Source: Cherax quadricarinatus
Taxonomy: Eukaryota; Arthropoda; Malacostraca; Decapoda; Parastacidae
Length of the DNA: 64,000 nt
NCBI RefSeq assembly: GCF_038502225.1
Contig: NC_091369.1
Coordinates: 8,146,581-8,210,580, forward strand
Direction of reading: 5' to 3'
Each line of letters opens with the position of its first letter. Position 1 is the first letter of the stretch. Shown piece by piece: positions 12,401-24,400 of the stretch. A program made the translations under genes and the position numbers. A model generated the notes under the pieces. It did no database searches, was not told where the DNA came from, and saw only the letters and a list, made by a program, of their open reading frames with translations.

Positions 12401-15400
12401 CCCATATAAGAGTGTTGGTACTACTATACTTTCATACATTCCCTTCTTTGCCTCCATAGATAACGTTTTTTGACTCCACATATACCTCAACGCACCACTC
12501 ACCTTTTTTCCCTCATCAATTCTATGATTAACCTCATCCTTCATAAATCCATCCGACACGTCAACTCCCAAGTATCTGAAAACATTCACTTCTTCCATAC
12601 TCCTCCTCCCCAATTTGATATCCAATTTTTCTTTATCTAAATCATTTGACACCCTCATCACCTTACTCTTTTCTATGTTCACTTTCAACTTTCTACCTTT
12701 ACACACATTCCCAAACTCATCCACTAACCTTTGCAATTTTTCTTTAGAATCTCCCATAAGCACAGTATCATCAGCAAAAAGTAACTGTGTCAATTCCCAT
12801 TTTGAATTTGATTCCCCATAATTTAATCCCACCCCTCTCCCAAACACCCTAGCATTTACTTCCTTTACAACCCCATCTATAAATATATTAAACAACCATG
12901 GTGACATTACACATCCCTGTCTAAGACCTACTTTTACCGGGAAGTAGTCTCCCTCTCTTCTACACACCCTAACCTGAGCCTCACTATCCTCATAAAAACT
13001 CTTTACAGCATTTAATAACTTACCACCTATTCCATATACTTGCAACATCTGCCACATTGCTCCTCTATCCACTCTATCATATGCCTTTTCTAAATCCATA
13101 AATGCAATAAAAACTTCCCTATCTTTATCTAAATACTGTTCACATATATGCTTCAATGTAAACACCTGATCTACACATCCCCTACCCACTCTAAAACCTC
13201 CTTGCTCATCCGCAATCCTACATTCTGTCTTACCTCTAATTCTTTCAATTATAACCCTACCGTACACTTTTCCTGGTATACTCAGTAAGCTTATTCCTCT
13301 ATAATTTTTACAGTCTCTTTTGTCCCCTTTCCCTTTATATAAAGGGACTATACATGCTCTCTGCCAATCCCTAGGTACCTTCCCCTCTTTCATACATTTA
13401 TTAAACAAAAGTACCAACCACTCCAACACTATATCCCCCCCTGCTTTTAACATTTCTGTCATGATCCCATCAGTTCCAGCTGCTTTACCCCCTTTCATTT
13501 TACGTAATGCCTCACGTACCTCCCCCACACTTACATTCTGCTCTTCTTCACTCCTAAAAGATGGTATACCTCCCTGACAGTGCATGAAATTACTGCCTCT
13601 GTTTCTTCCTTAACATTTAAAAGTTCCTCAAAATATTCTCGCCATCTACCCAATACCTCCATCTCCCCATCTACTAACTCCCCTACTCTGTTTTTAACTG
13701 ACAAATCCATATTTTCCCTAGGCTTTCTTAACTTGTTTAACTCACTCCAAAATTTTTTCTTATTTTCATTAAAATTTCTTGACAGTGCCTCTCCCACTCT
13801 ATCATCTGCTCTCCTTTTGCACTCTCTCACCACTCTCTTTACCTTTCTTTTACTCTCCATATACTCTGCTCTTCTTATAACACTTCTGCTTTGTAAAAAC
13901 AGTTCTAATACTGGGGTTATATCTCACCCGTTTATGTAGCTACAACTAAATAATGAAAGCATAGCTCAGAGAGCTTAGGAGAGGTTGTTGAGATTGGTCA
14001 TTTAAAAAGGTTGGATCAAGGTTGGATCTAGATATGTTGACCAAGAGGGTGTATAGATCTGGGTTGAACTGAAGGAATCTAACCAGTAATAAATGCTGGC
14101 TTCAAGGTAGCACACACTATTCCTCCTCAGGCTCCCTTAAAGTACTAAATGTACCTGCCCTCCCCTTTTTTTTTTTTTTACCACATCTGCTGTTTCTCAC
14201 CAAGGTAGGGTGATACAGAGATGAAGTAACATTCATCAGCTCTCTTCAGTATCTGTCTTGCCAGAGGTAAACAGACATCACTATTCAAATGACCTTTATC
14301 ATTGTGAGTTAGATAGTGTAAAGGCTTCATACTGGTGTCAGGCAGCATAAGATAAAGTCTACCAGTTTGTAAAGCTAGTTAATAAGAAATATTCTGAATG
14401 TGCTTGGGCCATCTTTTCTTAGTAAAACTAATGAGTTTAAAAAATGGATAAAAAATCATTCGAGTGCTCATAGTCCTACTAATCTAAGACTTATCGTAAT
14501 AAATATATTTTTAGTCTTTAATTGGTTGCTGTGTTTCCAAATGAACATTTGAACCTTTTTCTTCAGGAGCTTAACAAACAGCTGGATGACAACAGTAATC
14601 TGGATCCCAATGAAATTGCAAAAGCAAAAGAAGGTCAGAAAAGTGATTACCCTCAAGGTATTCCTGAATGTGGCACTGATGCCCTGCGATTTGCACTGTG
14701 TGCCTATACTTCACAAGGTAATTATCTAGTGGATTTGGTCTTGGCGGTAGGAGGGCATTTAATGTTTTCAGCCTTTCATAACAACTCACATTTTTTAAGC
14801 TCTGGGATCCATGTTATAGCTCTAATTTTGATAAATTAGACACATGTGCAACTCTTGGGTATCTTTATTGAGGAAACGTTTCGCCACACAGTGGCTTCAT
14901 CAGTCCATACGTAGGAGAAACTTGAAGAACAGGAGGAGAATGAGGTAATCAGTCCCTCAACCTTGAGTCGATGTGTTCAGTCCATCAATCTTGAATAGAA
15001 TGCGGCATATGAGCGGAGAAGCAGCTTATAAACCGTATGGCAGGAGAGGTGCAGCAGTCTTAGGTGGTGTCACATTTGATCAATGTGGAAGTAGGTCGTG
15101 CCCAAGAATTAGGCAAGCGAAGAATTCATAAGTATTAAGATCCTAAGAAGTTGCAGTGTCTGACAGGTTTGTAGATGAATGGTTCAGAGAACCGACATGT
15201 TGATAAATTAGACACATGTGCAACTCTTGGGTATCTTTATTGAGGAAACGTTTCGCCACACAGTGTGGTGAAACGTTTCCTCAATAAAGATACCCAAGAG
15301 TTGCACATGTGTCTAATTTATCAACATGTTGGTTCTCTGAACCATTCATCTACAAAGCTCTAATTTTGATTTTTCTGTCTGATCCACGTGCTTTTTAAGC

Positions 15401-18400
15401 TGTGGACACCACACACCAGTTTCATATTCCACTTTTGGCCTAATGTATGTCCCTAACAGCTTTTTCTACATTTCTCCATCCATGTACTATTTGTCCTGTT
15501 ACTTTGTTGGTAGTGCACTCAGCTCACATGTTAAGTGTCTGTGGTTTGATCCCTGGCATGGGTGGAAACATTGGGCATGTTTCCTTACACCTGCTGTCCC
15601 TGTTCACCTAGGACTAAATAGGTACCTGGGTGTTAGTTTACTGCTGTTGGTTGCATCCCAGGGAAGTGGTATACCTTAGATAAGGCTGGGCTTTGAAATG
15701 AGCTGAGGTAGGATAACAGCTCTTAGCCTGTAAAATTGATTTGTGTAAAAAGAAAAAAAAAGTATTTCTATAACTATCCAGTATAGCATATGCATTTCCC
15801 ATAATTTTTCTTCCATGATCTCATGACAGGTTTTATTAATAATAATTCTTAGTTTGAGAGAAATATGTGGTGTACATATCATGTAGAGAATTCACAGCAT
15901 AGAAACAGAGAGGCAATATGGGATTACCATGGGTATAATTTAGAGGGCTGAGAAGGGGTTTTTAAGGTGGTTTGGAGGATAGGATGATGAAGAGGGTGTA
16001 TAAATAAATCGGGTGGAAGGTAGAAGATGTAGGGGTCATCCCATGAATGGTTGGAGGAAGGAAGTAAAGGAGGCTTGAATTTTAGGGGTGAGAGCATCCA
16101 TCAAGCTTGTGTGAGCATGTTGGATAGGAGTAATGGTAACAAGTGATTTTTTAAAGGACATGCTGATGAAGTACGAGCAAGGTAATTTTTATGAAGGAAT
16201 TCAAGGAAACTGGATATCCATGCTTGAGTCCTAGAGGTTGGAAGGAATGGTGAGGGTGCTGCAATTAGAGGGTAATATGAATTGTGATGTCAGCTCATTT
16301 TTGGTAAGACAACAGTTGCATGAATGATGGCAGATGTGTTTTCTGTGGGTCACCCTGCCTTGACGGAAGACGGCTGTTGAGTTAATAAAAAGATAAAGTT
16401 TTTATTCCTTCTGGTAAGTAAATTATGAACATTGTAGGGACAAACACAGAGCCTTGTGGCACCCCACAAATGACATTACACCGAGAGGACTTTTCTTTTT
16501 CTCTTTTCATTGTTTGCATTTTCCTCTCAAAGTCGCTCATCCATTATATGATAGTTTACCTTGTATTCTTTTTATGTTTTGAAATTTACAAATTAGTCTC
16601 AGTCAGTATGTCAGTAACCTGCTTAATTATGCAGTGAACAGATCATTGTAGTCACAGGCTAGGCTGCAAATGTAGAAAAACTCCCAGAATAGTTACAGGT
16701 ATATACGGTATATACAGCATATCTGTTATATATCTGTTTATAATTCCAGAATCATCGATATATGTCAGATTTGTAAGAACTTTGCTATTTCTATATAATT
16801 AAGTATTGTGTGGGATTATTGTGAAATATTTTGTGATAGACTGAGGATACCTCCCTTGATTTTCATTGTCTGATCAAACCATCTCTAGTATTTTACACTA
16901 ATTCAGAATGGCCAAACTTGGCTTTTTTATAAAACAAAAATAAGTACAATATCTGCAAGAATAATAAAAGTGATTTTATCTTGCAGGACGGGACATTAAC
17001 CTTGATGTGCTGCGTGTTAATGGGTACAGGAACTTTTGTAACAAACTGTGGAATGCTACAAAATTTGCCATGATGAATATTGGCACAAGTTTCAAACCGT
17101 ATGAATCACTTAAGGAATTACACAAAATGGTTAGTGTTTTTAGGGTTAGACTTAATTTATTAAGTTTTCAGATTTGATATGCAGTTTGATACTTTACTTA
17201 AATTCTAATTCTGAAACTTGTTTCATCCCAAAAAGAGCAGTATTGGGTAGATGCTATAATGTAATGATTGTTACATTGTGATAATTGCTGTATAATGCTC
17301 TTGAAACTTTCAATGTAAGCATTTAATATCACTGTTAATAAAAACTTCAAATGATGCTGTTGCAACTGTAACAATTTTTTTTCTTTTTTAATTATTGTGA
17401 TTTACATCTTTATTGTAGATCAGACTATAAAACTGACCAGCATTACTCACTAGGTAAAAACGGCACAAGAGAAGGTCATGGTTCAGACCAACACACCGTT
17501 CTCCTCACTTACCAACCATATTAGAAACAATAACTATCATTGGGGCAGTCTGTCTGAGCTGAATGAAACCTTAAAACACTTTAGCTATGTAGATGGTTTT
17601 ACGCCCACACAAGCTGATGTTTCCCTTGTGCAAATGTTAAACGTTGGGTCATCACTTTCACCATATCCCCATCTTTTGCGGTGGTACTGCCACATGGCCA
17701 GCTACTCACAGGCAGAGAGAGATACATTCCCAGAGGCTAGTAATAATGGCCCTTTAACTCCCACCTCTAAGCCCAAGGAGGTAAGGTATGACATTTTATT
17801 TGCTGCACTTAATTGCTTGCTTGTCTTTCTTGTGTTTGCTGCGTTGAGCGTTTTAAATTGATAGAGATTTTGTATAGAAATATCTGTTTTTGGAGAAAGT
17901 ATGTTTTTATGTTAACCCATTCACTGTCCAGACCCCCAAAATTAATATTACTCTCAGTGTCCACTTTTTAAGAAAGAAAAATTATTTTTTCTCCTAAAAT
18001 GATAATGTTTTTCTGAAGATAACACCAAAAGTATGAAATTTGGTGGAAAACTTATGGAATTACGCAGGAGTAAAGGTAGCAGTCTCGGCACATTTCGGCG
18101 ATTTTGCCCACTTTGAGTCCTGTTTTAAGCTAATTATGTGCCCATTTGACTAAATTCTTAGCTATTTCATTGGTATGCCTTCCATTCTATTGCTTGAGCA
18201 TAAGAAACTGCACATTCAATTATTTAAACTACCCTATAAAGTGCACAGAAGTTGGTAATTTGGCTAGTTTTACACAAAATTAAAAAATGCTAATTTAAAA
18301 ATAGAGTCCAAACTAAACAATGTAGATATTCCTAGCACTAAAACAACATTTCCTCTGTTCACTAATCACATCCCCAGGCCTCTCCTATATTATACTTGCC

Positions 18401-21400
18401 TTCCATTTTGAATTCCTAATCACACAGAAATATGAGATTTACTCTATTTTTCATGTAATAAAATATAGCCAGGAATGATTGGTCGTGATTTATGGTGTCC
18501 CAGTAATTGAATCAGACTTATTTAAAGTCCATCAAACAGACTGGGGGTGTAAGGGGACCTTACTCATTCGCTGGAAAATTTGGCAAAAATTGAAAATTTT
18601 CTGCAAATTGCTCAATTTCAAGTTACTTTTGGTCCTGAAACCAACCAAAATCATCTCTGTTTCAGTATCAGATGATACCAAGATACAGCCAATAAAGCCA
18701 TAAAAACCATCTGTGAAAACACCTCAAATTCTCCTTTTAAACCTTACACACGAGCAGAGTTTTGCTTTTCCTATCATGCACACTCATTTATATCTAGGTC
18801 AAAATTTACCACTCACAGCTTATCTGAGTGAGCTGAGATCATGACATAGAAATATAGGAGGGACTCTGACCTCACTGATGTAGTTCTACATGATGGCTGC
18901 TGACAGGGTTAAAATTGTAGCAATAATTGAAAATGATCATGATAATATTTTTTATTTGCATATGTATTTTACTTTTGGTTTTCTTCATGGGCCACCCTAC
19001 GTTGATGGGATACAGCCAGTTTGTTGAAAGAAAGATATTTATTTTGTATGGAGAAGAAGTTTGGAAAATTAAAAGGGATGCACCTAGATTTAGTAACACG
19101 CATTTAATGTTCAGTATTTCAGCTAAAACTCAAAAACTAATAATTACATTCTTATTGAATTTATGATTAGTGTCAAGCACATAAAAGTTACCAATATCCT
19201 ACTGGTAAACTTTAAAATAACCTTTAGATATATGGATGAGGATGTGTTAGAAAAACTTTTTTTTTTTTTTTCAACAAATTGGCCAACTCCCACCAAGGCA
19301 GGGTGACCCAAAAAGAAAGAAAATCCCCAAAAAGAAAATACTTTCGTTATCATTCAACACTTTCACCTCACTCACACATAATCACTGTTTTTGCAGAGGT
19401 GCCCAGAATACAACAGTTTAGAAGTATATATGTATGTATAAAAGTACACAGTATATCCCTCCAAACTGCCAATATCCCAAACCCCTCCTTTAGAGTGCAG
19501 GCATTGTACTTCCCATTTCCAGGACTCAAGTCCGGTTATATAAAATAACCGGTTTCCCTGAATCCCTTCACTAAATATTATCCTGCTAACACTCCAACAG
19601 CTCGTCAGGTCCCAAATACCATTTGTCTCCATTCACTCCTATCTAACACGCTCATGCACACTTGCTGGAAGTCCAAACCCCTCGCTCACAACACCTCCTT
19701 TACCCCCTCCCTCCAACCTTTACGAGGACGACCCCTACCCTGCCTTCCTTCCCCTACAGATTTATACACTCTCCATGTCATTCTACTTTGATCCATTCTC
19801 TCTAAATGACCAAACCACCTCAACAAACTCTCTTCAGCCCTCTGACTAATACTTTTATTAACTCCACACCTTCTCCTAATTTCCACACTCCGAATTTTCT
19901 GCATAATATTTACACCACACATTGCCCTCAGACAGGACATCTCCACTGTCTTCAACCGCCTCCTCACTGCTGCATTCACAACCCAAGCTTCACACCCATA
20001 TAAGAGTGTTGGTACTACTATACTTTCATGCATTCCCTTCTTTGCCTCCATAGATACTGTTTATCATATATTTTTTCATTTTAACACAACGGCTGTGTCC
20101 CATCAAGGCAGGGTGACCTGTAAAAGAAGATACTTTCATAAAGTTTTGCTTCTTTTTCTTCTTCTTTCAACAAACTGGCTGTATCCCACCCAAGCAGGGT
20201 GGCAAAAAAAGAAAAACAAATGTTTCTCTTTTTAACTCTAGTAATGTATACAGGAGAAAGGGTTACTAGCCCCTGAAGATGGGATAGAAAGTTCTTGAAT
20301 AAGGTCCTTATTTATTGTGCATCTTGAATAAGGTGGTTTGACTACTCAGTCATATCTCTTTAAATTTTGCCCTAGCTTCATTAAGTTTGATGTAAGAATA
20401 TCCCTACAAAAAAGAGAGATTTTTATGTGGCAAATCCTGTGAGTACAGTATGAACAAAGACCTATGATTGATTTTCAATTTAGGTCATGTGCCATGCTAA
20501 AATACAATGGAAGGCCGCAGCACTCCCTCAACAAAGTGGTGTAGTACCAAAGGTAGCAACTAAAGATGTCATCAGTATGAGGGAGTGTCTGTACTGTACA
20601 TTATCTGGAAAGGTAGTCATCGTAAGTTTAATAGTATTCAGAGGGAAAAAATGTATATGCATGTCCTTAGTTTCCACTTAAATAATAGCATTCATAAGTT
20701 ATGAGTCACATTCAGTTTCTTTTTATTTGTTCAGCACTGTTTGATGAATGAAATGACACCATAATCAAACAGTTGCTTCTGCTCTCCACTTGCCCTACTA
20801 GTGTCATTGTACATAATTTTTTACCTAAATTAACAGTATTTCAAAGTGATATTGTTTATACATTGTTAGTGTGGATAACCTAATGATGACTTGAAATCCA
20901 TGAATTGGTTATTGATTGTTATATTGAAATGCAGACTTATTGCAAACTAGTTTGTAAACATTTAATCGGCAAAATTCCATATTTAGTGGTGTATTTCTGA
21001 AAACCGTTGTTTTGATGACAGAGAGAGGCTCTGAGTATGGTGGACAGATGGATGCTGAGTCAACTAGCATATGCTGTGAAAGAGTGCAACATTGCCTTTG
21101 AAGAATTCAACTTTCCAAGAGCCACCACAGCTCTGTACAATCTTTGGTGGTACCAGATATGTGATGTGTACCTGGTGAGTAAACAATTTAATATATGTAT
21201 AAATTATATTTGTACCCTTTTGGCCAGTTTTAATTTTAGTTAAAAGGTTAATGTTGGCTATGCCATACATGGGTGACAGTTATTGTTTCAAATAGAAAAT
21301 GAACATCAGACTGGACAAGAGAGTTTGCAGGGTTATTATATTGAATTCTTAAGATATTTTTCAGGTGTATCTTGCAATTTTATGGAAGTGAAAGTGGGTA

Positions 21401-24400
21401 AAGTAAAAAAGGAGTGTCCCCCTTTCCTCTGTTTATGGCTTTTGTCCATAGTATCACTGACACTGTAGTGTCAGTGAGACTATAATGTTCCAGTAAATAC
21501 TGTAATGTATAAATTATATTTGTACCCTTTTGGCCAGTTTTAATTTTAGTTAAAAGGTTAATGTTGGCTATGCCATACATGGGTGACAGTTATTGTTTCA
21601 AATAGAAAATGAACATCAGACTGGACAAGAGAGTTTGCAGGGTTATTATATTGAATTCTTAAGATATTTTTCAGGTGTATCTTGCAATTTTATGGAAGTG
21701 AAAGTGGGTAAAGTAAAAAAGGAGTGTCCCCCTTTCCTCTGTTTATGGCTTTTGTCCATAGTATCACTGACACTGTAGTGTCAGTGAGACTATAATGTTC
21801 CAGTAAATACTGTAATGTTCTCCCAAAAATTTTTGTCTTTAGCCCTTTCAGGGTTCAGACTCCTTATCTCAGACTTGCTCTCAGGGTCGAAGAAATTAAA
21901 AAGAATATATATTTTTCTCATGAAATGATAGAGAATATTTTTCCAAATGCAATGAAACCAAAAGTACAAAGTTTGATGGAAAACTTATTGGTCTCGGCAA
22001 GATTTTTGCATCAGTGATTTTGCTCGCTTTGAGCCCTATATTTTGACCAATTCCACTGTTCCAGTCGCCTAAACTCATAGCTATTTCACTAATATTCCTT
22101 CTATTTTATCAACTGAATACATGTACAAGAAACTGCCCGTTTACCTATTTCAACTACCAAATAAAGTGATCATAAATAAGTACACCTACCATCCGACTTA
22201 CGACCGAGTTCGGTTCTGAGAAACCGGTCGTAAGTCGAAATGGTCGTAAGTCGAACTTTACTACTGAATATCAACAAAACATTTTTGTAATGACTTTATT
22301 TTATTGTTTTATTTTGGTATTTCAGGTTTTACTTTACTTTTTATGCTGTTAGTACTGTATTTTATACTGTAAGGTTTAGGATAAACACTGTGTACAACAC
22401 AAATAGTTGTTTATTTCCCAAAAATTTTGCATAAAAAACACGGTCGTAAGTCGAGCAGGTCGTAAGTCGGATGGTAGGTGTAATTGGGCCAATTTCATAC
22501 AAAATTTAAAAATTGCTAATTTAAAAATAGGGTCCAGAATAAAAATGTATACATTCCTGGCACTAAAAAAATTTCCTCTGTTCATTAGTTATGTCCCCAG
22601 GCCTCTCTTATATTACACTTGCTTTCCATTTTGAATTTTTATTCACATAAAAAATAGAAGATTTACTGTTATGCAGAATACTGCATTATTTAAATAATTG
22701 TATAAATAATATCGGTGCACTCCTAAATGCATATTAGACTGGCCAGTTGGACGTGTATTAGATGATTGATGTCATATTTGTACTCTGGATTATCAGCAAA
22801 AATCAAACATTTCTGCTACTTTGAGCTCAATTTCAAGATACTTTCACTCCTGAAACCAATCAAAATCATCTCAATTTCTGTAAGATATCTTCCATTCTAT
22901 CAATTGAGACCAAGAAACTGAGAATACAACCATAAAAATCAAACAAAATACACTGCAAATTCACTGTTTTAAGCCAAAATCACAATTGCATTTTTTCCCA
23001 CTATACACTGCTTGCTGTGGGTTTTTTATATGGTGCACACCTACTGCATAGACCCATTCTCTCGTCTCTAGGCCCAAATTTACCTCTCACGGCTTATCTG
23101 AGTGAGCTGAGTTCATGGCGTAGAACTACAGGACCAACCCTGGCTTCAAAGCCAGGGGACCGACCCTGAAAGGGTTAACTTCTTGGCTTTTCTTCCTTCT
23201 TTCTCATTTCTTATTGAGGCAGTCCTATTACTTCCCACTTACTGTTATTTTACTTACATCTTTCAGTGAGTGTTGACTATCACATTTGCAATATCCAAAC
23301 CAGAAATAGAATTAAATGATTTGTGTTTTTTAATGGGTTTTCTTAATACTTGATAATACTGTATCTGCAGTACCCAGGTGTGAAAGGTTGGAATTATTTC
23401 GTTTTGGAATGAGACATCATTGATATAAATGTATACAATACATTGTGTATAGATTAAGAGTGCAAGATTTGAAGTAGTTAGTGTGTGCTACTAATTTTTG
23501 TCCTCATGTATCTGTATTAGTTAACACATTTTAATGTTTCAGGAATGCCTAAAACCTGTCATGTATTCAGAAAATGAAGAAGCAAAGGAGCTAAGCTGCA
23601 ATGTTCTCTACACAGCTGTGTATGTGGGTTTGGCACTAATTTCTCCCTTCATGCCATATCTGTCTGAAGAACTGTTCCAGCGTCTCCCATCACGCACTGC
23701 AAATCAGCCACCATCAATATGTGTCACACCATATCCAGAACCTGAGGAGGTACACTGCACTTTTTTTTTTTAGTATCTATACTGTTGAAGGGTCGCCTTT
23801 CATCAAATGTGATATCAAATAATATTCAAAAGCACCAAGCCAAATGTAAACTGCTAACCTTAAAATTCGAGGAGAGATGCACTTTTTTTTTGCACTCTCA
23901 TCAAGCTTCTTGATGTTAAATATTGTCCAAGTAATCTTCCTTCATGTTTTTTTAAAGAAATTAAAAGATATATGAATTTGTTTCTTTTCAGTATGAAATG
24001 TTCCTTGATAAAGATGTTGATGAGAAGTTCAGATTTGGACAGAAAGTCATCAGTGAGGTGAGGTCGGCCAAGGCAAAATATGACATACCTCACAAAACTA
24101 AAATTGAACGTAAGTTGGCCTCTAGACATTTTACATAAAAATATTTTAACTGTTTGTACCCTTCAATGGGTGGTGCTCCAATGCTGGTGAATGGCTCTTG
24201 ATTCAAGGAATTATCACTACCTTTGCTTTCTTTGGATAAAATCTAATTACCTCCTCTATTGATGGTTATTGTTAAGCATTATTGACAATGCAATGCCACC
24301 TGGTGGCCTCCTTTTATTCTTCATAACATTAATAATTGAATATTTTTTCCTCACTCTTGTCCTGTTTGTTTAAATCCCTTCTGTCTCATTATATGTGCTT

